Below are positions 1-8,635 of a DNA stretch of 64,000 nucleotides, piece by piece. Origin of the DNA: CABZJG01 sp902512685. GTDB lineage: Bacteria; Pseudomonadota; Alphaproteobacteria; Rhodobacterales; Rhodobacteraceae. Location: NCBI GenBank assembly GCA_051201605.1, contig CP179201.1:1798001-1862000 (forward strand), read 5' to 3'. The notes beneath the pieces are model-generated. The model made no database searches. It was not told the DNA's origin and saw only the letters and a program-made list of their open reading frames with translations. The position numbers and the translations under genes were made by a program. Numbering within the stretch: position 1 is the stretch's first letter; every line of letters begins with the position of its first letter.

Positions 1-1
1 C

Positions 2-1360
2 AGTGCCAATCCAACCGGACCTTTGCATGTGGGCCACACCCGCGGCGCGGTCTTTGGTGATGCGCTCGCCAGTCTTTTGGATTATGCCGGCTATGCGGTG
101 ACGCGTGAATATTACATCAATGACGGCGGCGCGCAGGTCGATGTTTTGGCCCGCTCGGTTTATCTGCGCTATCTTGAAGCGCATGGCCGCGAGGTCGCCT
201 TTGAAGATGGCACATATCCTGGCGATTATCTGATTTCTGTCGGTCAGGCGCTCAAAGACAAAGTGGGCGCTGAATTCATAGACAAAGACGAACAGCTATG
301 GCTGGGAGAGGTGCGCGAGTTTGCCGCCACGGCCATGATGGATATGATCCGCGAAGACCTTGCGCTCTTGGGCGTAAAAATGGATCATTTCTTCAGTGAA
401 AAATCTCTTTATGGTACTGGGCGGATTGAATCAGCCATTGATAAACTGCGGGCCAAAGGCCTTATTTACGAAGGTGTTTTAGAACCGCCAAAGGGCAAAA
501 AGCCCGAAGATTGGGAACCGCGTGAGCAAACGCTGTTTAAATCGACAGAGCACGGTGATGATGTTGACCGCCCGGTGATGAAATCGGACGGCAGCTGGAC
601 TTATTTCGCCCCTGATATTGCCTATCATAGCGATAAGGTTGACCGCGAATTTGATTTGTTGATTGATATTTTGGGCGCCGATCACGGCGGCTATGTCAAA
701 CGCATGAAAGCTGCGGTTTCGGCCTTATCGGACGGCAAGGTACCGCTCGAGATAAAATTGACCCAACTGGTGCGGCTTTATAAAGACGGCGAGCCTTTTA
801 AAATGTCCAAGCGGGCAGGGACCTTTGTCACTCTACGTGATGTGATTGATCAGGTGGGCGCGGATGTCACCCGCTTTGTGATGCTGACCCGTAAAAACGA
901 TGCCTCACTGGATTTTGATTTTGACAAAGTGCTTGAACAATCGCGCGAAAATCCGGTGTTTTACGTCCAATACGCCCATGCGCGTGTGTGCAGCGTTCTG
1001 CGCCGCGCCAGCGAGGCGGGAATCACAATGGATGATGGCACATTACGTGGGGCGGATTTGACACTTTTGGCGCATCCGGCTGAACTGAGTGTTGCCAAGA
1101 AACTGGCGGAATGGCCACGGTTAATCGAAATAGCGGCGCGCACCAATGAACCGCACCGCGTGGCGTTTTTCCTTTATGAATTGGCCAGTGAACTGCATGC
1201 GCTGTGGAACAAAGGCAACGAAGAGCCGTCTTTGCGATTTGTGCAGGATGACGATCCCGGCACCTCGCAGGCAAAAATTGCCCTTGCACGCGCCGTTTCT
1301 GTTGTTATTTCCGCTGGTCTTGCTATTCTTGGCGTAACGCCTGCAGAAGAAATGCGCTAG
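2..1360 (+). CDS. argS: Arginyl-tRNA synthetase, 5'-truncated by window edge
   Basis: This class I aminoacyl-tRNA synthetase charges tRNA-Arg with arginine in the cytoplasm. The frame is open from base 2 and begins just before the class I HIGH signature, which here reads HVGH after ANPTGPL, an ArgS-typical context. The KMSK loop is intact (FKMSK near position 800), and an all-helical anticodon-binding domain follows to the stop at 1360. About 452 residues are visible. The family is usually near 580, so roughly the first 130 residues, including the N-terminal additional domain, lie outside the window. The SPOR-domain gene follows about 75 bases downstream on the same strand, an arrangement I recall from other Rhodobacteraceae. 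Nothing in the visible part suggests damage. Confidence 0.97.
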   Translation, partial: SANPTGPLHVGHTRGAVFGDALASLLDYAGYAVTREYYINDGGAQVDVLARSVYLRYLEAHGREVAFEDGTYPGDYLISVGQALKDKVGAEFIDKDEQLWLGEVREFAATAMMDMIREDLALLGVKMDHFFSEKSLYGTGRIESAIDKLRAKGLIYEGVLEPPKGKKPEDWEPREQTLFKSTEHGDDVDRPVMKSDGSWTYFAPDIAYHSDKVDREFDLLIDILGADHGGYVKRMKAAVSALSDGKVPLEIKLTQLVRLYKDGEPFKMSKRAGTFVTLRDVIDQVGADVTRFVMLTRKNDASLDFDFDKVLEQSRENPVFYVQYAHARVCSVLRRASEAGITMDDGTLRGADLTLLAHPAELSVAKKLAEWPRLIEIAARTNEPHRVAFFLYELASELHALWNKGNEEPSLRFVQDDDPGTSQAKIALARAVSVVISAGLAILGVTPAEEMR

Positions 1361-1435
1361 TATAAAGCCTAATCTGCAGAACCGAGGCAGAGAACCGTAG
1401 GAATGGGCAATGTCCGTTCCAAACCGGAGGGCAGT

Positions 1436-2356
1436 ATGATGGTATATTCCCGGAGCGATCAAAGCACCCCTGATCCACAGGGCGCAGAAGACGGCCGCGC
1501 GCTTGGATCTGTGGCAAATTGGATCGGGGCTATTGTTAGCTTGGCACTGGTGATTGGTGTGTCGTTTTGGGCCTATGGGTTGGTGGTGCGCGATGTAAGC
1601 GGTGTGCCGGTGATCAAAGCCTCGGCCGAGCCCATGCGCGTGACGCCAGAAAACCCCGGTGGAACAGCCGCGCTGAACCAAGGTCTTTCGGTCAATCAAG
1701 TGGTTGAGGCCGGTGATGATACCCAGCCCGAGTTTGTGACCCTGGCGCCAAGGCCCGTAGCGTTAGGTGACGATGATTTTCCAACTGCGCAAATCGAACC
1801 GGCAAGCTCGGCCGTGATCGCAGCGCCCAGCCGTAAAACCACACCGCTTGATATTCAATCTCTTGCCGATCAGATCGCAGTAGAAGTTGCTCTGCTCGAT
1901 GGTGAGTTGGATACAGCTGAAATTGTTCGCCTGGATAGCTCGAGCATTGAAAATGCGCTCAAGCAGGCATTGGGCGAGCCGCAAACAAGCGTCGAGTTTG
2001 TCTCATTGCGCCCTAAAAAACGCCCTGATGGGCTGCAACGTGCTGCTGCTTTGCCAAACAGTGAACTGGCCGCATTGGGTGAAATTGCTCCTGACAAAAT
2101 TCCTGTGGGTACAGCCTTGGTGCAACTGGGTGCTTTTGCCTCGCCTGAAATTGCCCGCTCGGAATGGCGCCGCCTGAGCGATAAGTTTTCAAGCTTTATG
2201 GCAGGGCGTGATTTGGTCATTCAGCGCGCTGTCAATGGTGGACGTATTTTCTACCGCTTGCGCGCGGCGGGTTTTAGTGACCTCAGTGATGCGCAACGGT
2301 TCTGCTCAGCGCTTATAGCGGCCAAAGCCGAGTGTGTCTCTGTTGTCACACGCTAG
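1436..2356 (+). CDS. SPOR-domain inner-membrane protein
   Basis: About 306 residues. The predicted order is a short cytoplasmic N-terminus, one hydrophobic segment (about residues 30-50), a long Pro/Ala/Glu-rich low-complexity periplasmic linker, and a C-terminal SPOR domain (about the last 80 residues, beginning near VQLGAF). SPOR domains bind denuded septal peptidoglycan, so a role in division or wall remodelling is inferred. I chose ATG 1436 because GGAGGG at 1426-1431 precedes it; the in-frame ATG at 1403 lacks a Shine-Dalgarno site, and 1439 is an equally possible start. It lies between argS and scpA. In other Rhodobacteraceae I recall a nagZ gene between this protein and scpA; only 114 bases separate them here. 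Confidence 0.85.
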   Translation: MMVYSRSDQSTPDPQGAEDGRALGSVANWIGAIVSLALVIGVSFWAYGLVVRDVSGVPVIKASAEPMRVTPENPGGTAALNQGLSVNQVVEAGDDTQPEFVTLAPRPVALGDDDFPTAQIEPASSAVIAAPSRKTTPLDIQSLADQIAVEVALLDGELDTAEIVRLDSSSIENALKQALGEPQTSVEFVSLRPKKRPDGLQRAAALPNSELAALGEIAPDKIPVGTALVQLGAFASPEIARSEWRRLSDKFSSFMAGRDLVIQRAVNGGRIFYRLRAAGFSDLSDAQRFCSALIAAKAECVSVVTR

Positions 2357-2470
2357 GCTGCTCGCCCATCCCACGACAGCACTCGTCGCCACAGGACAGG
2401 CCAAGAGGCACATTATGCGCTCTCTGAGAAGATATTATTTTCAGTGCTGCGCTATGGCTGGAGGCAAAAG

Positions 2471-3268
2471 ATGAGCGAAACCCATGCCTCTTTTGACCTG
2501 AAGCCTTCCGTGGCTGAACGTGTCTCGGCCGAAGCGCTTATCGTCGATGTTGACGGCTACGAGGGGCCGCTGGATTTACTGCTGACCTTATCGCGCACAC
2601 AAAAAGTGGATTTGCGGAAAATATCAATCCTTGAGCTGGCGCGTCAGTATTTGGCCTTTGTTGAAAAGGCCAAAGAACTACGCATTGAACTGGCCGCTGA
2701 TTATTTGGTGATGGCGGCTTGGCTGGCCTTTTTAAAGTCCCGCCTGTTGTTGCCGCCCGATCCAGATGAACAGGGACCAAGCGGCGAAGAACTGGCCGCA
2801 CATTTGGCGTTTCAGCTTGAGCGCTTGCAAGCGATGCGCACGGCCGTAGCGCAATTGATGGCGCGCGATCAACGCGGGCGTAACTTTTTCGTTCGCGGCC
2901 TGCCTGAAACCGTCGAACGTGTCCGCCATGTCAGTTATACGGCCAATTTGCTTGAAGTGATGCAGGCCTATTCGCGGATTAAAACCCGCGATGATTTTCG
3001 CCCCTTTGTGATGGACCGTAACAATGTGTTTACCCTTGAGGCTGCGTTAGAGCGGATGCGGGGGCTCATCGGCTATGCCGGTGATTGGACAGATATTTCA
3101 AGCTATCTGCCCGACGAATGGCTTCACCATCCCGAACGGCGCCGGGCGGCCACAGCGGCCACCTTTGTGGCCTCTTTGGAATTGGCCAAAGCTGGGCGCG
3201 TTGAGCTGCGCCAAAATGAGATGTTTGCGCCGATCGAGCTTAGACGAAAAGGAAACGCCGATGACTGA
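2471..3268 (+). CDS. scpA: Segregation and condensation protein A
   Basis: Kleisin subunit of the bacterial SMC condensin complex, which compacts and segregates the chromosome. The 265-residue protein carries the typical ScpA N-terminus (VDGYEGPLDLLLTL near residues 25-40), the SMC-neck-binding helices and a C-terminal winged-helix region. The start at 2471 is preceded by GGAGG at 2460-2464; an earlier in-frame ATG at 2444 has no ribosome site. The stop overlaps the scpB start by 8 bases, indicating translational coupling. ScpA and ScpB act together with an Smc ATPase that is not encoded in this window. Confidence 0.95.
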   Translation: MSETHASFDLKPSVAERVSAEALIVDVDGYEGPLDLLLTLSRTQKVDLRKISILELARQYLAFVEKAKELRIELAADYLVMAAWLAFLKSRLLLPPDPDEQGPSGEELAAHLAFQLERLQAMRTAVAQLMARDQRGRNFFVRGLPETVERVRHVSYTANLLEVMQAYSRIKTRDDFRPFVMDRNNVFTLEAALERMRGLIGYAGDWTDISSYLPDEWLHHPERRRAATAATFVASLELAKAGRVELRQNEMFAPIELRRKGNADD

Positions 3269-3926
3269 TATCCCATCAGACAAAAGCGGTGAAAACGAAA
3301 GCCTGTTTGAAGCGCCTCCTATGGGCGAGCAGGAGCGCATGGTTGAAGCGATTCTTTTTGCCAGTGCTGAGGCTGTGACGGTGAGCGAATTAAACGGCCG
3401 CATGCCGCATGGCTGTGATGCGGCCGAGGCTTTGGTGCATTTGCGCAAACGCTATGAAGGGCGCGGCGTTCACGTGGTTAAAGTCGGGGACGCCTGGGCA
3501 ATCCGCACGGCTGCTGATCTTGGGTTCTTGATGCAAAAAGAAACCGTTGAAACCCGCAAACTCAGCCGCGCGGCGATCGAAACATTGGCTATTATCGCCT
3601 ATCACCAGCCTGTAACGCGCGCCGAGATAGAAGAAATCCGCGGTGTCTCTGTGTCGCGCGGCACAGTGGATCAACTGCTTGAAATGGAATGGATCCGCTT
3701 TGGGCGACGCAAAATGACCCCCGGGCGACCCGTTACCTTTGTGGTGACACAGACATTTTTGGATCATTTCGGGCTGGAAAGTGCGCGTGATTTGCCGGGC
3801 CTAAAAGAACTGCGCGCCGCGGGACTTTTGGAAAGCCGGCCGCCTTTGGGCGCCGTGCCGGGACCAGAGAGCGATGAGGATGAAGATGCCGGTGCCCCGG
3901 GACAGAGCGAGCTGTTCGAAGATTAA
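3261..3926 (+). CDS. scpB: Segregation and condensation protein B
   Basis: ScpB dimerises and binds the ScpA kleisin in the SMC complex. The 221-residue product has two consecutive winged-helix domains (about residues 25-100 and 105-180; the second includes TLAIIAYHQPVTRAEIEEIR, a strong family signature) and an acidic, low-complexity C-terminal tail ending ELFED. The ATG at 3261 sits inside the scpA stop region, so the two genes are coupled. A longer open frame begins upstream at 3075, but that part only shadows scpA. In several roseobacters tat genes follow scpB; here a small hypothetical gene and dcd follow instead. Confidence 0.94.
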   Translation: MTDIPSDKSGENESLFEAPPMGEQERMVEAILFASAEAVTVSELNGRMPHGCDAAEALVHLRKRYEGRGVHVVKVGDAWAIRTAADLGFLMQKETVETRKLSRAAIETLAIIAYHQPVTRAEIEEIRGVSVSRGTVDQLLEMEWIRFGRRKMTPGRPVTFVVTQTFLDHFGLESARDLPGLKELRAAGLLESRPPLGAVPGPESDEDEDAGAPGQSELFED

Positions 3927-3975
3927 ACCTGCAGCGCCATAATTCTGACCAGTTTTACCTCTATCCTTTCAAAGA

Positions 3976-4203
3976 TTGGTAAACGAATCGAGTGTGGATT
4001 TAGCCAGAATTTTAAAGATGATATTGAATATGGCAATGCGTCAGTTGATGCGCCGCGGTATTAACAAAGCGATATCTGCAACTGACCGTTCAGCAAAGCG
4101 GGAGCAGGCGGGTCAACAAAATCCAAATAAACCATCCGCTAAAGTAGATGCAAAGCGGATGCGGCAAAGCATGAAAGCCGCGCTGCGCATTAGGCGCTTT
4201 TAA
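3976..4203 (+). CDS. Small basic hypothetical protein
   Basis: Up to 75 residues, strongly basic (many Arg and Lys) with a short amphipathic Met-rich N-terminus around ILKMILNMAMRQLMRR. I do not recognise a named family, though short Arg-rich proteins of this look occur near scpB in other Rhodobacteraceae. The start is uncertain: TTG 3976, GTG 3994 and ATG 4018 are all in frame and none has a convincing ribosome site; ATG 4018 would give 61 residues. The 3' end overlaps the convergent dcd gene by 14 bases. Confidence 0.5.
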   Translation: MVNESSVDLARILKMILNMAMRQLMRRGINKAISATDRSAKREQAGQQNPNKPSAKVDAKRMRQSMKAALRIRRF

Positions 4204-5266
4204 AATGCTTGGACAGTTTAAGCCCTTGGCCTTGATAATTGGATGCAATCCCGGCGCCGTAAACCTTAGCCGGCTCTTTTAACATTCTTTCATAGACCAG
4301 CCGTCCAACAATTTGCGCATGTTCAAGCACAAACGGGGCTTCGTGGCAGCGCACTTCAAGCACGCCGCGCGAGCCGCCGCCACCCGCGGCTTGATGGCCA
4401 AAGCCGGGGTCAAAAAACCCGGCATAATGCACGCGAAATTCACCGACCATCGCCAAGAAGGGCGCCATTTCAGCGGCGTAAGCAGGCGGGATATGAACCG
4501 CCTCGCGGCTCACCAGAATATAAAACGCACCGGGATCTAAAATGATCTGGCCGTCAGAGCTGTGAACCTCTTCCCAAAACTCTGCCGGATCATAAGCGCC
4601 GATCCTGTCAAGGTCGATCACACCTGTGTGCGGTTTGGCGCGGTAACCTACCAAAGTGCCATTGGCCGGTTTTAAGTCAACCGAAAACCCAAGCCCGTCA
4701 CCGATCACCGCCTCGCCGCTGACAAGGCGATCGCTGCTGTGCAGGTACTTCAGTTCACTGTCGCTTAGAACAGCTTGCCCCTGGCGAAACCTAATTTGGT
4801 TAAGCCGCATTCCGGGGCGCACCAAAACCGAAAAAGACCGTGGGCAGATTTCTGCATAAAGCGGGCCTTTATACCCGGGGCGAATGCGGTCAAACTCGGA
4901 GCCGTTATCCGTGATGACCCGGGTTAACAGATCAAGCCGGCCTGTTGAGCTTTTAGCGTTTGCTACAGCTTGGATATTTTCGGGCAGATCAAGCGATTCC
5001 ATTAAAGGAAGCACGTAAACACAGCCTTTTTCCAATACCGCGCCCTGACGAAGGTCAATTTCGTGCATTTCAAAATCTTTAAGCCGGTCGGCAAGCAGGC
5101 GCTCTTCACCCGAAAGAAATGAGGCCCGCACTCGCCAGGCGGTGTTGCCGAGGCGCAGGTCAAGGCTGGCAGGCTGAATTTGCTCGGATAAAATGGGCGG
5201 CTGTGCAGAAATGGTCGCGCTGTCGATCATTTTCTGGATGCTCTGGTCAGGCAGTACGCCGCTCAT
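4190..5266 (-). CDS. dcd: 2'-deoxycytidine 5'-triphosphate deaminase, long form
   Basis: Deaminates dCTP to dUTP, feeding thymidylate synthesis. At 358 residues it is about twice the length of the E. coli-type Dcd (about 190). It belongs to the double-length form found in many alphaproteobacteria, in which two dUTPase-like beta folds are joined. The first half carries the KSSTGRLD phosphate-binding signature (about residues 105-112) and ITDNGSEFD; the second half begins near the DPGAFYILVSRE stretch. The gene is single, ends in overlap with the convergent small ORF, and starts just downstream of the tRNA-Pro terminator. Confidence 0.9.
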   Translation of the reverse strand: MSGVLPDQSIQKMIDSATISAQPPILSEQIQPASLDLRLGNTAWRVRASFLSGEERLLADRLKDFEMHEIDLRQGAVLEKGCVYVLPLMESLDLPENIQAVANAKSSTGRLDLLTRVITDNGSEFDRIRPGYKGPLYAEICPRSFSVLVRPGMRLNQIRFRQGQAVLSDSELKYLHSSDRLVSGEAVIGDGLGFSVDLKPANGTLVGYRAKPHTGVIDLDRIGAYDPAEFWEEVHSSDGQIILDPGAFYILVSREAVHIPPAYAAEMAPFLAMVGEFRVHYAGFFDPGFGHQAAGGGGSRGVLEVRCHEAPFVLEHAQIVGRLVYERMLKEPAKVYGAGIASNYQGQGLKLSKHFKSA

Positions 5267-5296
5267 CTTATATCCTCCACTGCTCGGTGGTCTGCC

Positions 5297-5332
5297 AAAA
5301 AAAAACGCCCGGGACCGGCACGGCCGCGAGCG
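5297..5332 (-). terminator. Rho-independent terminator after tRNA-Pro
   Basis: On the minus strand a CGCTCG/CGGGCG outer stem encloses a second CGGC/GCCG stem and is followed by nine T residues. It begins seven bases past the encoded CCA of the tRNA and is correctly oriented to end its transcript. It also separates the tRNA from dcd, which starts about 30 bases further on. Confidence 0.8.
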
Positions 5333-5338
5333 ATTTTT

Positions 5339-5415
5339 TGGTCGGGCTAGCAGGACTTGAACCTGCGACCTTCCGTCCCCCAGACGGACGCGCTACCAGG
5401 CTGCGCCATAGCCCG
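5339..5415 (-). tRNA. tRNA-Pro (anticodon GGG)
   Basis: 77 nucleotides including an encoded CCA (plus-strand TGG at 5339-5341). The acceptor stem CGGGCTA pairs perfectly with TAGCCCG. The D-arm contains GCGCAGCCTGGTAGCGC. The anticodon stem TCCGT/ACGGA holds the loop CTGGGGG, which places GGG at positions 34-36. The T-arm has the GGTTCAAGTCC loop region. It reads CCC, and CCU by wobble. It lies between merR and dcd on the same strand with its own terminator. No integrase or attachment-site duplication was seen beside it. Confidence 0.96.
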
Positions 5416-5427
5416 TAATTGCACAAT

Positions 5428-5455
5428 CTCTTAGCGGTTTTGACAGCAGGGGCAA
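5428..5455 (-). promoter_or_regulatory. Possible sigma70 promoter of tRNA-Pro
   Basis: On the minus strand TTGCCC (5450-5455) and TAAGAG (5428-5433) are separated by 16 bases, ending 12 bases before the mature tRNA 5' end. The match to consensus is moderate, so this is a suggestion based on position. Confidence 0.3.
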
Positions 5456-5472
5456 GGGAAAAAAGTATCATT

Positions 5473-6102
5473 TCAATATTGATCGTTAGCCCTGCGCCGT
5501 TCCAGCTCTGCTTTTAGCTCAGCACTGATCGCGTGTAGTTTGTCGCCCGGCTCTGAGGCAATGGGCGATAACCGCTTAATTGCTGCGATCAAACCTGCCG
5601 TGTTTGCAACGATAGGCTCGTTTTTTGGCTCATCCCCGTTCGGGTCTTCATTAGACCAGAAGTTCAAAGCAGTTTGTGCCTCTTGGTCATCTATGTTTTC
5701 GATATCGGTTGGGATCTTTGATTTTCGGTCCAGCTTGATAACGTTGTCTTGGGGCGATGCCGGTTCACTTTGCTCTATTGGATATGCCTGCTCTGGGGCC
5801 TGCTCTGATTGCGGTGTCTCGGCCATGTCAAGGCTGGGCGATAGGCCGCTTACATGTTTGATGCCTTTTTCACGCAGTATTTTTTGCGCCCCTTTGATGG
5901 TCATTCCATCTTCATGCAGCAATTTGCGAATGCCGCCGATCAGCAACATATCGCTTGGGCGGTAATAGCGCCGTCCTCCGCCGCGTTTAACAGGTTTGAT
6001 TTGGGTGAATTTGCTTTCCCAAAACCGCAGCACATGGGTGGGAATCCCAAGCCATTCGGCAACTTCGCTAATGGTTCTAAAGGCCTCGGCTGATTTGCCC
6101 AT
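5473..6102 (-). CDS. MerR-family transcriptional regulator
   Basis: 209 residues. The N-terminal winged helix (about residues 8-75) has the MerR signature TISEVAEWLGIPTHVLRFWE and the RRYYRPSD wing. The remainder is acidic, Gln/Pro-rich and likely disordered, followed by a short C-terminal helix; no effector-binding domain or metal-binding cysteines are visible. This alphaproteobacterial MerR is typically encoded next to ihfA, as here (14 bases downstream), so the two are probably co-transcribed. Its regulatory target cannot be read from the sequence. Confidence 0.85.
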   Translation of the reverse strand: MGKSAEAFRTISEVAEWLGIPTHVLRFWESKFTQIKPVKRGGGRRYYRPSDMLLIGGIRKLLHEDGMTIKGAQKILREKGIKHVSGLSPSLDMAETPQSEQAPEQAYPIEQSEPASPQDNVIKLDRKSKIPTDIENIDDQEAQTALNFWSNEDPNGDEPKNEPIVANTAGLIAAIKRLSPIASEPGDKLHAISAELKAELERRRANDQY

Positions 6103-6116
6103 TCCGGCGCTCCGGG

Positions 6117-6419
6117 TTACTGTTTGTTGCCCTCAGAAACCTTGTCCTTCATCAGATGTGAGGGCCGAAAGGTCAAAACCCTGCGTGGGGTAATGGGAAC
6201 TTCTTCACCGGTTTTAGGGTTGCGCCCCACTCGGGCGTTTTTATCACGTACGCTAAAAGTCCCGAAGGAAGAGATTTTAACCTGTTCTCCGCGCACAAGA
6301 GATGCTGAAATATGTTCCAAAACGCTTTCCACCAGTTCGGCGCTTTCGCTTCTGGACAGTCCGACCTCGCGAAAAACAGCTTCGCTTAGGTCCATTCGAG
6401 TCAAAGTTTCATCACTCAT
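6117..6419 (-). CDS. ihfA: Integration host factor subunit alpha
   Basis: Nucleoid-associated, DNA-bending HU/IHF-family protein that acts as a heterodimer with IhfB. The 100-residue product has the beta-arm and PF00216 signature region (SSFGTFSVRDKNARVGRNP around residues 45-65) and the IHF-alpha PITPRRVLTFRPS end. ATG 6419 is preceded by GGGGATAC and gives the usual family length; an upstream in-frame start would add 19 unrelated residues. The gene is followed by merR. A promoter-like pair lies upstream (6442-6470). Confidence 0.93.
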   Translation of the reverse strand: MSDETLTRMDLSEAVFREVGLSRSESAELVESVLEHISASLVRGEQVKISSFGTFSVRDKNARVGRNPKTGEEVPITPRRVLTFRPSHLMKDKVSEGNKQ

Positions 6420-6441
6420 TTTGTATCCCCATTTTGTATAT

Positions 6442-6470
6442 TTGTAATGTGTCGTGATTTTACGAGTCAA
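6442..6470 (-). promoter_or_regulatory. Putative sigma70 promoter of ihfA-merR
   Basis: Minus-strand TTGACT (6465-6470) and TTACAA (6442-6447) are spaced by exactly 17 bases, in the AT-rich 125-base gap between fabH and ihfA. This would let ihfA-merR be transcribed separately from the fabH operon. Confidence 0.5.
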
Positions 6471-6544
6471 TAACAATGGCTTATTTAAAAAGGCATTTTT
6501 TTACTTTTATAATTTTTTCGGCGGTTTTTAGCAATTTAAATTTG

Positions 6545-7516
6545 CTACCAACGCAAAACAACTGCGCCCCAGGCCAATCCGCCGCCAATTGCTTCTGTGA
6601 CAATCAGATGATTTTCCTTTAGCTGTCCAGCGGCTTTTGCGACGGAAAGTGCAAGCGGAATAGAAGCGGCAGATGTATTGCCGTGGTCTTGTACGGTGAC
6701 TACAACGCGCTCTGTTGGAATGCCCATTTTCTTGGCTGTTCCGTTGATGATCCGCAAGTTGGCTTGATGTGGTACGACCCAGTCGATATCATCTGCCGTC
6801 ACGCTAGCTTGATCCATAGCGGTTTGCGCTGTGATCGCAAGTTTTTCGACAGCGTGACGGAACACTTCTTTGCCTTGCATGCGCAAATAGCCCGTGGTGT
6901 GCGTCGACACGCCCCCGTCGACATATAAAATATCCTTGTGCCGGCCGTCAGAGTTTAAATCAACCGACAGGATGCCGCGATCAGCCGTGCTGCCGCTGGC
7001 TTCTTGGGCTTCAAGAATAAGCGCCCCGGCACCATCCCCAAAAAGAACGCAGGTCGAGCGATCACTCCAGTCCATCAATCTGCTGAAGGTCTCTGCACCG
7101 ATGACCATAATCCGTTTGGCTTGTCCGGATAATATCTGGGCATTCGCTGAAGAAAGCGCAAAAATAAATCCGGCACAAACCGCCTGAACGTCATAGGCAA
7201 AACCGCGCTGCATGTTTAGCCCCGCCTGAACCATGGTTGCCACCGATGGAAAAGTCAGATCTGCTGTGGACGTGGCAACAATGATTGCATTCATATCATC
7301 GGCCGAAAGCCCTGCATCTTTTAGTGCTGCATTGGCCGCTGCAATTGCCAAATCTGACGTTGTTTCGCCTTCGGCTGCAAAATGGCGCCGTTCGATGCCC
7401 GAGCGGGCTTTGATCCATTCGTCAGATGTTTCAAGAGAGTCTTCAAACTCAGAGTTTGGAACAACACGCTCTGGTAGGTAATGCCCTACGCCCCGTACAA
7501 CGGCCCTGATCTGCAT
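6545..7516 (-). CDS. fabH: 3-oxoacyl-ACP synthase III (KAS III)
   Basis: Starts fatty-acid synthesis by condensing acetyl-CoA with malonyl-ACP. The 323-residue protein has the full catalytic triad: Cys114 in AVCAGF, His250 in PHQAN and Asn280 in GNTSAA. The C-terminal GGGLAWGAVVLRW end is typical. It starts three bases after the plsX stop, in the common rpmF-plsX-fabH order, which couples phospholipid and fatty-acid synthesis. Confidence 0.96.
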   Translation of the reverse strand: MQIRAVVRGVGHYLPERVVPNSEFEDSLETSDEWIKARSGIERRHFAAEGETTSDLAIAAANAALKDAGLSADDMNAIIVATSTADLTFPSVATMVQAGLNMQRGFAYDVQAVCAGFIFALSSANAQILSGQAKRIMVIGAETFSRLMDWSDRSTCVLFGDGAGALILEAQEASGSTADRGILSVDLNSDGRHKDILYVDGGVSTHTTGYLRMQGKEVFRHAVEKLAITAQTAMDQASVTADDIDWVVPHQANLRIINGTAKKMGIPTERVVVTVQDHGNTSAASIPLALSVAKAAGQLKENHLIVTEAIGGGLAWGAVVLRW

Positions 7517-7519
7517 GTG

Positions 7520-8617
7520 TTATTTTGTCCCCGGTCCAGCAGTTGTTGCATCGTGCGTTATTGGTGTTACAGATGCAAGACGCGCTGCAATTTTTTGCGA
7601 AAACTTTGATTGTGTCAACTGCACAGCTAGTTTGACCGCCGAAGAAACGCCCAATGCGTCCGCTGACCCATGCGATTTGACCACTGTCCCGTTCAGCCCC
7701 AGAAACACACCGCCATTAACCTGCCGTGGATCTATGCGTTTTTGCAGTCGCTGCAAAGAGGTGGCAGCCAACAGTTGCGAAAGGCGTGACAGCGGAGAAT
7801 AGCGAAAAGCTTGCCGCAGGAAATCACCGATCAAACTGGCAGTGCCCTCACCGGTTTTGAGGGCTATATTACCGGTAAAACCATCGGTGACGATGACATC
7901 GGCCTTGTTGCCGGGAATGTCTCCGCCTTCTACGAAACCAACAAACTCATACTGACCACTGTCACCATGCTGGGCGATCAAATCATGCGCTTCGTGCAGC
8001 TCGGGCCGGCCTTTGTGTTCTTCGGTTCCAACATTTAGCACACCCACACGGGGCACTTTGAGTTGCAGTCCGTTCCGGGCGTATGAGACCCCCATCAGCG
8101 CATATTGCAGCAGATCATTGGCATCAGCGCGAATATCGGCGCCCACATCCAGCATGACATTAAAGCCCCCAGCGCTGCGTGAGGGCCACAATATTGCTAT
8201 CGCAGGACGGTTCACGCCCGGCAGCTTGCGCAAACGGATCATGCTCAGAGCCATTAGGGCGCCGGTATTGCCGCACGATACGCAAACTTCGGCTTCTCCG
8301 TTCCGCACCGATTCGACAGCTGACCACATTGATGTGTCTTTGCCTTGCCGCAAAACATGGCTGGGCTTGTCTTGCATCGAAACCACATCGCTGGCGTTGC
8401 GGATATCACAGCGCCCCATCAGAATGCGCCGCCGCGCCACGAGTTTTTTCAACTCGGTCTCTGGTCCATGCAGTATAAAATGTAGATCAGGATTTATTTT
8501 GGCCGATCGGGCGATCCCTGCAACCACCGGTGCAGGGCCGCGATCACCGCCCATAGCATCAATACTGATTACTGTGCGCCGAGGCGCGTCAATCGGTGTA
8601 TTATGTGCTGTGGTCAT
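7520..8617 (-). CDS. plsX: Phosphate acyltransferase
   Basis: Converts acyl-ACP to acyl-phosphate, the donor for PlsY in phosphatidic-acid synthesis; a peripheral membrane enzyme. The 365-residue length is within the family range. Visible signatures are SIDAMGGDRGP at the N-terminus, SCGNTGALMA in the middle and VTDGFTGNIALKTGEG in the C-terminal half. It lies between rpmF and fabH with very short gaps, consistent with one operon. Confidence 0.96.
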   Translation of the reverse strand: MTTAHNTPIDAPRRTVISIDAMGGDRGPAPVVAGIARSAKINPDLHFILHGPETELKKLVARRRILMGRCDIRNASDVVSMQDKPSHVLRQGKDTSMWSAVESVRNGEAEVCVSCGNTGALMALSMIRLRKLPGVNRPAIAILWPSRSAGGFNVMLDVGADIRADANDLLQYALMGVSYARNGLQLKVPRVGVLNVGTEEHKGRPELHEAHDLIAQHGDSGQYEFVGFVEGGDIPGNKADVIVTDGFTGNIALKTGEGTASLIGDFLRQAFRYSPLSRLSQLLAATSLQRLQKRIDPRQVNGGVFLGLNGTVVKSHGSADALGVSSAVKLAVQLTQSKFSQKIAARLASVTPITHDATTAGPGTK

Positions 8618-8635
8618 GAACCCTGGGCCTAAAAG

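Noticed and set aside
1121..1699. 192-residue open frame on the minus strand across argS and the SPOR gene
   Set aside because: It shadows two well-supported plus-strand genes and has no recognisable motif or ribosome site.
3075..3260. Longer N-terminus for scpB
   Set aside because: The extra residues are scpA read in another frame; ATG 3261 gives the family-typical ScpB start.
5339..5415. tRNA-Pro as an integration site for a mobile element
   Set aside because: No integrase, no direct repeat of the tRNA 3' end and no composition shift beside it.
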